Shown here piece by piece: positions 1-10,789 of a DNA stretch of 64,000 nucleotides. The DNA is taken from contig OU862921.1 of NCBI GenBank assembly GCA_917880885.1, positions 54,642,912 to 54,706,911 on the forward strand, given 5' to 3'. This stretch comes from Limnephilus marmoratus (Eukaryota > Arthropoda > Insecta > Trichoptera > Limnephilidae). The translations under genes were made by a program, and so were the position numbers. A model generated the notes under the pieces. The model was not told the DNA's origin. It searched no databases and saw only the letters and a list, made by a program, of their open reading frames with translations. Within the stretch, counting starts at the first letter, position 1. Every line of letters starts with the position of its first letter.

Positions 1-430
1 AGATAAGATAAGATAAAAAACAGAGTAGAAAAATAACTAAATGTATATACATATATTATAATAATAATGAAAATTGAAAAACACCAGACGTAATGTCGAA
101 AGCGTTATATGTAAATATATATATATAAAAATATAAGGAAAAGAAAAATAAAAGGGAAATGAAAGTAAAATATTAAAATAAAGTGTTCCAGTTTTATGTT
201 AGATTGAATAAGTATTTTTAAATAAGATAATTACAAAATAAATTTAAAAAAAAACTGAAAAACACCGGACGTGTTTAAAAGTGTAAGGTGGAAAAGTAAT
301 ATATAAATGTACACATACATACACATATATACATTCTTTTAAACTTTCAATATAAAAATACATAAAAAAATTCAATACAAAGAATACATAAGAAATTACG
401 GTATCAATTTCGTTACAATGAATTAAGTTA
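1..430. repeat. AT-rich non-coding DNA with a two-copy ~180-bp repeat
   Basis: No coding region is visible. The window opens with a short AGATA run. A block ending in the words AAAACACCAGACGT (about 75-92) and TGAAAAACACCGGACGT (about 258-274) occurs twice, roughly 181 bp apart, each followed by AT-rich sequence with TATATA and ACATACAT runs. This looks like two diverged tandem copies downstream of the neighbouring retrotransposon fragment. Whether it is that element's 3' UTR or independent sequence is not clear. Confidence 0.4.
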
Positions 431-434
431 TTTG

Positions 435-1486
435 TTAATTGATGGGTAATTATAAGGCTCCATTAAGTATTTGTCTAAAAGTGCTTAAAGTGCAAGAAAA
501 AATATCGGTATCGATACATTTTTTGTTATAAAGATTGCAAGTTCTTAATAGGAAAGAATTTTGCCTGAGACTGGTTGAAGCACTTTCGATATGAAACAAT
601 GACTTGTCTCCAGTTTTCTTACTCGGAATTCTAATATTAATTGATGACAAAAGAGCTGGACAGTCAATATGACCACTCAAGACTTTGTATAAGTAAGTCA
701 TATCCGCGATGTCTCTCCTACTTCTTAGAGTTTTAAGTCCATAGTGTTTTATAGAGCTGTCTATGTCATAATGACGCACATGTCTCTTAAAGTTCAAGTG
801 ATGTACAAATTTTCTTTGTACAGCTTCTATGCGCTTTGTGTGTATATTATACAGCGGATTCCATACAGGAGAAGCATATTCAAGATGACTACGAACGTAG
901 GAGTAATATAATATTTTGAGGGTATGGATATTGGTGAACTCTTTTCCAATACGGAATAAAAATCCTTACATGCTCATGGATGAAGAAGACCGAGGTCTCG
1001 AATTTGATTGATTTTTTTAAGTGCTTGACTGTTTGTAATATGATAATCATGTTCGATTGTTTTTTGTTTTTTTGTAAAGGTAATAACGTAACATTTGTCG
1101 CTATTCAAGTGGAGATAGTTGGCAGTACAATAAATATTAAGTCTATTAAGATCTTCTTGAAGTTTATAGCAGTCAAAAATAGAGTTGATAGAAAGAAATA
1201 TTTTCATGTCATCAGCAAAGAGCAAAACTTTAGAGTGCTTAAAGCATTTTACAATGTCATTGATAAATATAGTGAAAAGCAATGGACCCAGATGAGACCC
1301 TTGTGGGACACCTGAAGGTACATTGATAATTTCAGAATTAAAACCATTCACTGCTATTATCTGGGAACGTTTGTCAAGATAGGAGACTAGCCATCGGTAC
1401 AAATCACCATGTATTCCCAGAGCTAATAGTTTTGACAAGAGTAGACTATGGTCGATTCTGTCAAATGCCTTGGAGAAATCTGGTTG
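435..1486 (-). mobile_element. Jockey-type non-LTR retrotransposon fragment (RT palm and thumb)
   Basis: This is the 3' part of a reverse transcriptase ORF that would act in target-primed reverse transcription. Read on the minus strand it starts abruptly at about 1486 inside RT motif A (FSKAFDRIDHSLLLSKL). It continues with motif B (SGVPQGSHLGPLLF) and the catalytic motif C (LLFADDMKIFL) in the open stretch down to about 974. A frame break follows, and then the connection region with YVRSHLEYASPVWNP near 880 and a second open stretch at 450-797 that ends the protein (LYKVLSGHIDCPALLSSI). The 5' RT, endonuclease and ORF1 are missing, so the copy is 5' truncated and frameshifted. Closely related pieces lie at 33375-34140 and 50600-51283. 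Jockey-type is inferred from motif spacing and wording. Confidence 0.85.
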
Positions 1487-1700
1487 AGGCGGAAGGAGGT
1501 GTGCGGCGCGGGCCGGGCGGCCGCGGCGTTGATAGTGATAGTACAAGAATCATTTACGGGAAGAGGTGCGCGGCGCGGGCCGGGCGGGGTTCTGTTACCC
1601 TCTCACTCGGGAACGAGTGACAGAGTGAGAATACAGGACTCATTCACGGGATGAGGTATGCGGCGTGAGCGGGGCGGCGTTGTATTGCTCTAGCGGGGCG
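1487..1700. repeat. GC-rich diverged tandem repeat
   Basis: About three units of 75-85 bp share the words GAGGTGTGCGGCGCGGGCC, GAGGTGCGCGGCGCGGGCC and GAGGTATGCGGCGTGAGC, each preceded by a CATTTACGGG- or CATTCACGGG-like motif. The block is strongly GC-rich against an AT-rich background and directly abuts the broken 5' end of the Jockey-type fragment. The overlapping plus-strand open frames here are composition artefacts. Confidence 0.65.
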
Positions 1701-1894
1701 CGATGACAGCGTGCATGAAAACATTTTTCGAAAAGAAATATCATTATCTCTTAGTCGAAAGATAGCAAGGAGCATTGCTTTTTACCTATTGTCGGTCATC
1801 ACGGAGCAAATTTTCCTTCCCGCAAGTTCGCGCCAGTGATACTCTGGTGAATTACTGTTTTATGAAGAACGTAAAATATCTAACTGCCTAACAA

Positions 1895-2360
1895 ACCATC
1901 ACGCCGTTTCTCCGCAGGGGTAGGCAGAGAGGAATGACCGCCAAACAACTCGATCTTGGCACGCACTCCTTGCCTCACTCACATTCATACATCGTCTCAA
2001 ACATACTCTTCTTTTATTCGGACTTTTGACATGGCCCGACTCAAGTATCTGATTCACTTGATCTTTCCATGTCTTCCCCGGGCGTCCCCAACTTCTTCCA
2101 CCATTCACATTTTGCCATATATTCTTCTTACACTACTTTCTATGTTCATTCGCTCTACTTGCCCAAACCATCTGAGGGTCCCCTTCTTAATCTTACTCAT
2201 TATGCTTAAATCAGCCTTACATTCTTTACGGATCTCCACATTTCTCTCACGATCATACATAGTTTCACCACAAATACGCCTCAGGGATCTCATTTCAACA
2301 GCATTCAGTTTACTTTCATCCTTCCTCTGCCAGTTCCATGGCTCACTGCTATACAAGGAC
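1895..2360 (-). mobile_element. RTE-type retrotransposon C-terminal fragment
   Basis: Two minus-strand stretches carry the C-terminal end typical of RTE-group reverse transcriptases. At 2105-2356 the protein reads KLNAVEMRSLRRICG, then DRERNVEIRKEC, then KGTLRWFGQVERMN. After a frame break, 1899-2108 continues with GRPGKTWKDQVNQ and RRVCLRRCMNVSEA. The order and wording (NAVEMRxLRR, LRWFGHVERM, GRPxKTW) are those of the tail following the RT domain in insect RTE elements. The RT core itself is absent and the fragment cannot be functional. A further remnant of the same tail lies at 16682-16850. Confidence 0.8.
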
Positions 2361-2795
2361 TCCGTTGTTCGTAAGTTTCAAATTTAACGTAAATATCTTA
2401 CACGGTTCTCATAAAGCCGACAAAGATATCAACCATCTCAAACACATTATTATTAACTATTTAAAGATAAGACTTCTCGCTCGCAATAAACAATAACATG
2501 TTAATGTACACACGCCCGGCTACATAAACACGATTCCCCAACTCCGTAACGTTCCACGATTCCACCGAGTACGGCGAGTCCAGCTGAATCAGCATCTCGG
2601 CATTGAATTAGCAGGAGTCAAATTGAGTTTGGTTCCGGTCGATTCAACGACTCCGGCGGAGCGCCACAATGAGTTTGATTCGGCGAGTCCGGTGGAATCG
2701 CCGGAATCAAAGGAGCGAGTCCAGTGAATCGAGTCCACTCAGTTGAATACGGGTCCGGAATCGATTCCGTAAAATGAGTGAATCAACCCACTTCT
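2361..2795. repeat. Non-coding spacer with a GATTC/GAGTC-rich cryptic repeat
   Basis: The first part (2361-2520) is unremarkable AT-rich DNA. From about 2525 to 2790 the sequence is built from short degenerate words such as GGCGAGTCC, GATTCGGCGAGTCC, GGAATCGATTCC and GAGTCCAGTGAATC, which pair with each other in both orientations. No gene or known element is recognised. It ends where the CR1-like element begins. Confidence 0.4.
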
Positions 2796-4504
2796 AGTTT
2801 GAGGAATACGTAATAAAGTTTTCGTATTCTGTTTACGGTTTGTGCAATGTGTTCGGTCCATTTAACATGTTGATCTATAATTATGCCTAAATATTAAAAA
2901 AAAAAATTTTTTGAGATTTTTGAGCATTTAGGTGAATTGCTGTTGTCCGTATAATTATTACAAGAGTTATGAATAGTAATATTGAAATTTATTGTTGGAT
3001 GGATTTTGTCTGATAATGTAAAAGTCATGAAATAGGTTTTGTCAGAGTTTAAGGAAAGGTAGTTGTCATCTAACCAATGTTTTAGGTTGTATATTTCTAT
3101 ATTCGCAGTTCGATAGGCTTCTTCCCAAGTTTTTTTTTTCTATGATTAAAACTGTGTCGTCGGCGAAAGATATGATTTTTCCAATTTTTGGTACTGAAAG
3201 CATTTCATTCACGTAAATGATAAACAATATTGGACCTGAACTGTCCCTTGAGGAATTCCAAATTCGGAGTAGGTGGGTTCACTCAATATATTGTTAATTT
3301 TTACGTGTTGGTGTCTTTTATGAAGATAACTTTTAAACCATTCTTTAACTGTTCCTTGGATTCCAATATTTTCTAATTTTTTGATTAGCTTCATGTGGCT
3401 TATACTGTCAAATGCTTTTCTTAGATCGATGAAAATACTTAAACATTTATTTCCCGAGTCAAGAGCATTATATATTATAGAGGTTATTTTTGCGATTGCA
3501 TTTTGCGTACCTGAATTTTCTCTGAAGCCAAATTGGTTATCATTAATAATTTTATTTGAAGTGATATGTTTAGTTAATTGTGACTTTACGACTTTTTCAA
3601 ATATTTTTGCTACGTTAGATACAATAGATATGGGACGGTAGTTTGAGATGTCCGGTTTATCTTTCCTGATTTGAAAATCGGGATTATTATTGAATTTTTA
3701 TATATTTTTGGGTAAATTCCTTGTTGTATGCTGTTATTAATGATGTGTGCAATTGGTTTTGATATTAATTGTCTAATTTGTTTTAATATATTTACTGTGA
3801 TATTATCAAAACCAGGGCTCGCGGACACTCGTAGGTTAGTTATAATTTTTTCTATTTCTATTTGGGTGCATTTTTCAAACTTATCGAAAATATTTTGGCA
3901 AGCTTGTATGGATGTATTGGAAATATTTTTATATTTGAAGGAGTCGATTTTTTTGGCTAGATTCTCTCCGACTTTAGCGAAGTAGTTATTGAAAATGTTT
4001 GCAATTTTAGTTGGTTCTTTTATTGAGTCTATTGTTTCGTTGTCATAAGTTATTTTATTTATTGGTTCGGTATACAGCAATAACTTGATAAATCTGATCA
4101 TTTACTTTTAATTGTAATGCTACGCAGTTCGTGAGGGTCATGTTTATTTCTTTATAAGATACATCTTGGTGTTTTTGGTTAACGTAAATGACTATGCCAC
4201 TATTCTTTTTAATGTGTGTTTTCGTGGAAATGCATGTAAAGTTTGGTAATTGTGGTATATTATCTATATTTACTGTATTAAGGTGGGCCTCTGTCAAAAC
4301 AATACAGTCGAGTTCAGTTTTTAAAAGACTAAGAGTGCATAATAATTCATTTATATTTTTGTAAATACTCCTAATATTTAAGTGCATAATGATTAATGAT
4401 TTAGTCTTATTTTTGAACAGTAGGTTACATTCATCGACATTATTACATACTTTTTCTGCTATATTATAAGTGCTATCTAGTTCATCCGTAATCATATTAT
4501 TCAT

Positions 4505-5110
4505 CCGGCTTTGAAAACGTGTGTCTTATATAAGAGTTGTTGGGAAAATATAGCATAAGCGCAATAAATAATATATAACATAAGCATATAAAGTATGCAA
4601 AATTTAGGCATGTAAATAATATAAGACATTATCATATACAGAAGATAAAACATAAGCTTATAAAGATTGTGAAACATAAGCATTAGCATATAAGGTATGT
4701 AAGTGCTATAGGGGTTTGGTTGCTTCGAATATTTAACATGAGCATATTAGGTATATACAGCATAAGAATAGGTATATATAGTGTACATATAGTTGTTGCG
4801 AATATAAGACCTAGGCATATGAAGAATAAAAAGTATAATCATATTAAAAAAGTAAAACATGAGCTTATAAAGATTATAAAACATAAGCATATAGAGAATA
4901 TGAAACGAAAACATAAGCATATAAAATATACAAGCGATATAAGGGTTTGGTTGTTGCGAATATTTTACATAAGCATATATAGTATATATAACATAATCGT
5001 AAGTATACAGAGTATATATAACAAAAGAATATAAAGCATGAGGATGTTAAGACATAATATATATACTTCTTGATTCTGTGTTTTGAATATAGATTCGTGT
5101 GAAAAAGTAT
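4505..5110. repeat. AT-rich minisatellite between retrotransposon ORF1 and ORF2
   Basis: Degenerate units of about 20-24 bp built on CATAAGCATATAAAGTAT recur throughout. A higher-order period of about 230 bp is visible: GGGGTTTGGTTGCTTCGAA near 4711 and AGGGTTTGGTTGTTGCGAA near 4944, each in the same surroundings. The block occupies almost exactly the gap between the ORF1 stop and the endonuclease start of the CR1-like element, so it either expanded inside the element or was inserted there. Confidence 0.7.
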
Positions 5111-5156
5111 AAACGTATGAGAGTAAGTTATCCGAGTATATATAAAAGAGCTTTGT

Positions 5157-5894
5157 TTATTGGTTATTGATTGAGGGGGACAAAATGTTTTTGTTTGTAT
5201 CGTTAATAATAATAGCAGGTGTTCCGTTATCTCTGCGGACGTAAACTTGTCCTCCCTTTGTCCAGGCGAACTTAAACCGGTTTTCATGTGTAGCTTTTCT
5301 CGCGAGAAACCATAGATGTTTTGCGCGAGAGGTCAGGTGTTCCGAGATATAAATTTGGGAGCTTGGTCCTGCCATTCCGATAAGTGTGGTGTTTAGTTTG
5401 TCCTCACGATTTGGGGCTTGTTTGTTGTAGTTTTTTATGTCTCGCAGGAAATCATCTCGGTCGATGGTGGTTTTGAATTTCACTACTATTAGCCTGTGTT
5501 GATCTTTTTTAGACTTTTGGTTAATACGGTAAGCTGCATCGATGTTATTGGACTCGTTGTTGGAGTTGGTTATTTTTTTAATGTTAAAAATGTAGTTATT
5601 TAAGTTTTCCCGATTAAGTTCGGGGATCCCCCTAATTTCTACATTTTTTGACTTATTTGTCCTTTCAATTTGTTCCATTTGGTTTTCTAAGACGTCGATT
5701 CTCGTTTCAAGGTCAGTGTTTCTTTTTTCAAGTTTGCTGTTTGTGTCCTCTAGATCGTGGACTTGATGTAAGATGTCCTCATACTGTTTGCTCATAGCCA
5801 CCAAAGTGGCGACAATTTGGGTATTTTGCTCAAGCAACTTAGAAAGTAGTTCAGTATCCACAAGGGCACTACCACTTACTTTGGTAGAGGGCAC
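5157..5894 (-). CDS. CR1-like ORF1 protein (coiled coil plus FP25K-like C-terminal domain), 5' partial
   Basis: The protein is 245 residues from the first ATG, but reading is open further upstream into a truncated PHD finger, so the true N-terminus is lost. About residues 15-80 form a coiled coil (LLEQNTQIVATL, LEDTNSKLEKRNTDLETRID). A central part reads NVEIRGIPELNRENL, then AAYRI and HRLIVVKF. The C-terminal part (YISEHLTSRAKHLWFLAR, then FAWTKGGQVYVRRDNGT) is the domain shared with baculovirus FP25K-like proteins and common in insect CR1-like ORF1s. The expected role is RNA binding and assembly of the retrotransposition particle. This ORF1 has no internal stop, although the matching ORF2 is wrecked. 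Confidence 0.75.
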   Translation of the reverse strand: MPSTKVSGSALVDTELLSKLLEQNTQIVATLVAMSKQYEDILHQVHDLEDTNSKLEKRNTDLETRIDVLENQMEQIERTNKSKNVEIRGIPELNRENLNNYIFNIKKITNSNNESNNIDAAYRINQKSKKDQHRLIVVKFKTTIDRDDFLRDIKNYNKQAPNREDKLNTTLIGMAGPSSQIYISEHLTSRAKHLWFLARKATHENRFKFAWTKGGQVYVRRDNGTPAIIINDTNKNILSPSINNQ

Positions 5895-5937
5895 AGCACA
5901 TAAGCATTGGGTGCATTTTAACTGAGTGCGTCGCTCC

Positions 5938-6257
5938 TTACTGAGGCGACGGTACGTACGTATGCGATATACGTAGGTGCATACATCTATACAGACATAA
6001 GCATACGTATATAGCTTTTTTTTTCAATATGTGTGCATGCAAGCACAGCGCATACGGTGCACACATACATATTATACACACGTGCACATATATGTGTATG
6101 TATATACATATATATGTGTGTACACATATATATGTATATACATACATATGAATATGTATGTATATACATATTCATATGTCATATGTTGGTGTATAAAAGT
6201 GTAAATTCTAATTATGCAATTGCAAATGTTCCCCAAAATAACCTGGAAAACTATTAA
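5938..6257. repeat. CA/TA-rich microsatellite with large dyad symmetry
   Basis: Mixed (CA)n, (TATG)n and (TATACA)n tracts. From about 6081 to 6177 the sequence reads almost the same on both strands (CACATATATGTGTATGTATA against TATACATACATATGAATATG). Long open frames on both strands here are products of the repeat. Confidence 0.8.
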
Positions 6258-6849
6258 TGTAATTAAATGTAAGGCCTTTGCAATTTCATAAAAAAAAATT
6301 GTTAATTTTTTTACCTAAAATATTAAATTCAAAATTGGATAGTTCCGTACTCCTGCAACTGGCAGAGCGAGGTACAGGAGGTAGGTACCATCAATACATC
6401 GGCTTAACAACGTCAATGTACTTAGGTGTTAAAGACAATATGGTTAATGTTGCAATTTTGCAAACCTTTGATCACTTACTTTTAAATTTTCGATGGTTGT
6501 ATTTTTATACTAAATTCTTGTTGCTTATATTTTTATTTCATTTATATACTTCTATTTCTATTCCTTTGTAATATTATGAACTAAATATACAATTTGGCTC
6601 TACTGAAACGGGTATCCTTCCCAGTTGGACAGGCAAAGTTTCATTGTGTAATGTTTTGTAATATATATGCATGTATAAATAAATAAATAAAATAAAAATA
6701 TATGTATATATATACACGCACATATATATACACATACACATTCATATACACATACATACATAACATATAAAAATATATAGACAGTTGTTCTATCTGAGAA
6801 CGAGAAGCAGGCCACTGGCACTGTCACTTTCACTCATCAAAAAATTCCT
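6258..6849. other. Non-coding spacer with microsatellites
   Basis: No gene is supported. A TAAATAAATAAATAAAATAAAA run at about 6674-6698 is followed by a TATA/CACA microsatellite to 6775. The right edge joins the 3' end of the CR1-like element that reads leftwards from 12849. Confidence 0.4.
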
Positions 6850-7262
6850 ATTCGCTTTCCTGAAAGTATGATATTAGTTTACCGTCTTTATTTCAGTTGG
6901 TAAGTTATTAAAGATTTTCGGGGCAAGGAAGTTAAACTGTGACTGGGCCATTGAGGTTTTTGTTATTGGAATAATGAAGTTGGATTGTTTGGAATATCTT
7001 GTACTGTACTTTGATTCACAAATATTTTGTCTTATAAATTTAAATTTAAAATAGGAAGATATGTAATTGACATACAAGGATTTTATATTAAGTACTTGGA
7101 GGTCACTAAATAATTCCTTCGTGGGGTGTACGTAATGTACTTTGTAAATAGTCCGTATTATAAGTTTTTGAGCTTTTATTAAAGGATCTAATATTGTTTT
7201 AGAGCATCCTAGCCCAGACAATTATACCGTTAGATATAACTGATTGACATAGAGAAAAGTAG
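6850..7262 (-). mobile_element. CR1-like element, 3' segment of the interrupted copy
   Basis: Minus-strand coding for the RT C-terminus. From about 7258 it reads YFSLCQSVISNGIIVW, then after a one-base slip LDPLIKAQKLIIRTIYKV, TKELFSDLQVLNIKSLYVN and finally IFNNLPTEIKTVN with a stop near 6874. It is the direct continuation of the segment at 7820-9078: the protein breaks off there at ALRNILNKNT and resumes here only a few codons later. The intervening 550 bp are Harbinger sequence. Confidence 0.85.
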
Positions 7263-7819
7263 AGTTGGTTTTACCTGCATATTTTTGTCTTGTCAGTGTC
7301 TTGTCCGTTTATATTTAGTTAATATGTCTTTAAAATTTAGATGCAGCTATAAATTTTATAGACATATTAAAGTGATAGAGAATTTTATAACCGTTTTCGT
7401 GTTCTACATGTCTTAAGTCAAAGAGTCAAATAGAAGATGACTTGGCTTGCGCAAGCGAAAGGTAAAGTTTTGTCTTAATCGAGTGTCATTTTTGCAATAA
7501 CGTGTGGAATATATTTGGCACTTATCAGGTCTGAAAACCTTTTATCTAATGTTATCATGCTTTGTTTATTTCTTTTTTAGAAACTGCCCAATATGCAACT
7601 GGAAGTTTTCACATCACAAATGGAGACAATAGGTGCAATTAATTGATTGCACTTACATCAAAATTCAATCCATGGGTAAGTACCAAACAAGCGCTATGTG
7701 TTGGTTTTACCTGCATATTTTTCTGTACAGTACCAATTAAGTATTGTGTTAACCATCTGCTTTCTCCCAAAGGTGGACCAGAAGCTGAAACATTCAGAAA
7801 TAGGAAGGGCTTTTCGTGT
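7263..7819 (+). mobile_element. Duplicated PIF/Harbinger transposase gene segment inside the CR1-like element
   Basis: This segment is nearly identical to 12850-13365 and contains the same parts of a Harbinger transposase gene: an intron end (TTTTTTAG), an exon with IDCTYIKIQSM, a GT-AG intron at about 7676-7772, and the start of the next exon (GPEAETFRNRKG). Here the intron phase joins in frame (ATG G | GT GGA), whereas the copy at 13.2 kb has lost an A before the donor. This copy instead carries a 4-bp insertion (AATT) ahead of the IDCTY codons. It sits in the middle of the CR1-like RT coding sequence. A 22-bp word beginning GTTGGTTTTACCTGCATATT occurs at its left edge and again inside its intron. 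Confidence 0.8.
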
Positions 7820-9078
7820 ATTTTTGTTTAATATGTTTCGTAATGCTCTGAAGATGTATGCCAGTTTCCGTATACGGTTTGTGACATTAATTACATGGTT
7901 TTCCCACCGAAGTTTGTTATCATTGTTATCAATTATTACCCCCAAGTATTTAATGGAGTCTACTCGTTCCAGTGGAATGCACATACATCTAATGAGATTT
8001 TTACAGGAATTTATTTTTAGTACATGATTAATTAAGGTTTGACTTGGGTTATTGAGGCTAAACGTTAGATATTTCGTTTTAGATATGTTTAACGTAAGTA
8101 GACTATCATCCAGCCATTGTTTGATATTTTGCAGTATTAGTTCCGCTCTACGAAATGTCTCTTCCCATGTTTTACTTTTTAGTACTAGGGCAGTATCATC
8201 GGCAAAAGTGATTATATTGCCATCAATTTGTAATCTACATAAGTCATTAATGTATATGAGAAAAAGTATGGGACCGAGTACACTTCCCTGTGGTACACCA
8301 AAGTTGATTCTGGTTGGATGGGATGATTTAAGTGATGGTAACTTAACACGTTGCTTTCTATCTGTTAGGTATGATTTGAACCATTCAAATGCTTTACTTT
8401 GTATACCGTTTTGCCGTAGCTTAGCTAGAAGGATTGGATGAGAGACTGTGTCAAATGCCTTAGCTAAGTCCAGAAATATTGCCAAACATTTATCACCATT
8501 ATCTAGGGCTTGCGTTATATGAGATGTTAATTCTAAAATAGCTGAATCTGTGTTTAGCCCTTCCCTGAAGCCAAACTGGTTTGACGATAGTATGTTATAT
8601 TTTGTAAGATTGTCGATAAGTCTTTTTTTCACAATTTTTTCCATAATTTTGGATAGTGATTATCATCACTATCTCCTATTTCTATATTATCATATAGAAA
8701 TAGGTCTATAGTTTGTTATGTTTGTAGGGGTTCCAGTCTTAAAAATTGGTTGAACTAATGCAAGTTTGAGTTTATTTGGAAATACACCTTTGTTGAGACT
8801 GAGATTAATGATATGTACTAGTGGTTTGTTTATAAAAGGTTCAATTGTTTTGAGTATGTTTGAGGATATTTTATCGTGATTACATGAATTAGAGGGATTT
8901 AATTGTTTAATAGTTTGTGAAATTTCAGCAGAGTTAGTGGGATTTAATATGAGTATATTATTTGTTTTACCAGCAGGTTTATTGATTTTGTCAGCAAGAA
9001 TATTTTCATTGGTTGAAGTCTCATTTAGAATTTGTGATGCTAAATTTTTGCCGATATTACAAAAATATTCATTTATGT
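7820..9078 (-). mobile_element. CR1-like element, RT core segment
   Basis: The minus strand encodes most of the RT. Upstream part (9060-8690): NEYFCNIGKNLASQI, then KQLNPSNSCNHDKISSNILK, then FKTGTPTNITNYRPISI. After a break, the long open stretch 8644-7820 carries NQFGFREGLNTDSAILEL, LDLAKAFDTVSHPILLAKL, FGVPQGSVLGPILFLIYIND and the catalytic IITFADDTALVL. The polypeptide ends at LRNILNKNT where Harbinger DNA intrudes. At its upstream end, position 9078, the element is split by the hAT insertion. With 12809-12849 removed from the hAT DNA, the reading runs on without loss (VINHINEYFCNIG). Confidence 0.88.
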
Positions 9079-9479
9079 CAGGGGTGGGGAACCTGCGGCC
9101 CGCGAGGCCTTTTGGTGCGGCCCGCGGGCACTTTTGGTGCGGCCTGCTGAAAGAACCACAAAAAATTACACAGAACGGGATGGGTTTTTCACGGTGTTTC
9201 AGATGCATTTTTAAGACGTTATTATAAAATTGTTACTAGCAAGTTATTTAGATACCAATGAAAACGTGATAAAACCTGCCATTTTCCTTTTATTTTAATT
9301 TGTTATTGTGAAACGATAGTGAAATTCCATCGGAACTTTTAATTTTCTGGAACGGGACCGTCCCGATATATCAGGATTGATAGCAACTCTATTCGGAGGT
9401 GAATCTTAGGCAGTCTGTCATAAAAAATATTTTCTAGTCGACGTTGCGAAAGTAAAATGGATAATAAATAAATAACATC

Positions 9480-10597
9480 ATATTAATGACAACTACAACG
9501 AAAAGAAAAGTTGAAGCTGAGTGAAACGTGAAATCATTTGAAACTAAATTAAGGCTGTGGAAAGTAACTCGAAATGAATAACACAACGCATTTTCCAACA
9601 CTGCAAGGACAAAGGCCTTCTACATCGTTTGAATACGCTGGTAATTGCGCGAAATTAAGTGAGGCATTTAATGAACGATTTAAGAGGGACCAGAGAAAGC
9701 CGGAAATACGTCATTTTCAAAAAAGTTTTTAGACGTATTGACTCTTTTCCACAAAAAATTATAAATGGATTTCGAAAGACTGTTCTTTTATCTAGTGATG
9801 TTATGTAATAAATTTTTAGAATTTGTTTTAATTTTTAGTATAATAAGGTTATTCCATAGGTCGTTGGCAGATTTGTTAAATTTTCAAAAAAGTTTTTGTA
9901 TTATACCACACCCATTTCAAATAATATAATCATGCAGTAAAATAAATCAATACATTATCTAGCAGAGTTATATGTATTAGAATTTTAATTTTAGTTTCAA
10001 TAAAATCATTAAATAATATGTACGTACATGTGTTTCTTGACGAAAATTGGTCCATTTGTGTATTTATTTGCGCACTTACAAACTAATATATTTCAGATTT
10101 TTTTAACATTCTTATTAAATTTAGACATTATTGAAAAATGATAAATACTTATAATCAAAAAATAACTACAAAAAGTACACTATTTTAATAGTTTTATCAT
10201 CACGCCTTTCAGCATTTTTGGATGAAGGTATAAATTAAAGCTAATTTGGATTGAAATAAATTCGATATTGAGTTATAATTTAAAAAAGCTGGTACGGAGA
10301 ATAATTAATCTTTCTCATTGTAACCGCCCTGCACGATCGGAAGAACAACTTTCGACGAAATGTGGATTTTCGTCCGCTGGCTGGTTAAACGCTCTTAAGG
10401 ACGTGAAAAGAGAGGAAACGGATTTGAACATATTTGCTACACTGTTCAACGTCGAACCATTGAATGTGCCTGATAATCTGCAGCACGAAATTATTCAAAT
10501 ACAAAGCCAGGATGAACTAAAAGCTAGATTTAACAATCTTCCCAAATCAATATTGGTTATATTAAGTCAAGCACGTCCCTTAACATATTGCATATAA
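9480..10597 (+). pseudogene. hAT transposase remnant, GTF2IRD2-like
   Basis: Plus-strand pieces in several frames. Near 9485: MTTTTKRKVEAE followed by a stop, then SFETKLRLW. At about 9580-9730: THFPTLQGQRPSTSFEYAG and then LSEAFNERFKRDQRKPEIRH, ending at a stop in KSF. After about 680 bp without recognisable coding, an open stretch at 10268-10597 contains DLNIFATLFNVEPLNVPDNL, then EIIQIQSQDELKARFNN. The order (KRKVDAE start, FERFxDF segment, NVPxxLQxEIIxLQxxxxLKxxF) is that of the vertebrate and insect GTF2I-repeat-domain-2-like hAT transposases. The catalytic C-terminal region with the hAT dimerisation motif is not visible. Confidence 0.7.
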
Positions 10598-10789
10598 TAC
10601 AAATATTAATGCCATGATAATTGCCACACTTCTGGCATAAAAAAAATCACTACATGTAATTTATTGTAATTAGTTAAATAAATATAAAATTATATCGCGG
10701 ACAATAAATACGCTACAAAATGTAGAACACCCATTCATGTAATCAGAGTAAAACTTAATTTAAGCTGGTTGACTAGTGGACTTCTATGT

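Larger units (their letters stand above)
2796..5925 (-). mobile_element. CR1-like non-LTR retrotransposon, decayed and truncated at both ends
   Basis: On the minus strand, ORF1 (5894-5157) is followed by an ORF2 remnant from about 4504 to 2800. ORF2 shows an endonuclease start (MHLNIRSIYKNINELL, TEAHLN), then the RT fingers (SASPGFDNITVNILK), then motif B (FGIPQGTV) and motif C (ISFADDTV near 3165). Several frameshifts and an internal deletion in the endonuclease disrupt it. The 5' end stops inside a PHD-type zinc finger: the codons just upstream of the ORF1 start still encode KCTQC, the last metal-ligand pair. The RT is cut off at its C-terminal third at about 2796. Its relatives here are at 6850-12849 and 54041-57105. 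Confidence 0.85.

Noticed and set aside
5938..6257. Tyr/Ile/Cys-rich open frames on both strands
   Set aside because: Produced by CA/TA microsatellite sequence; no protein signature.
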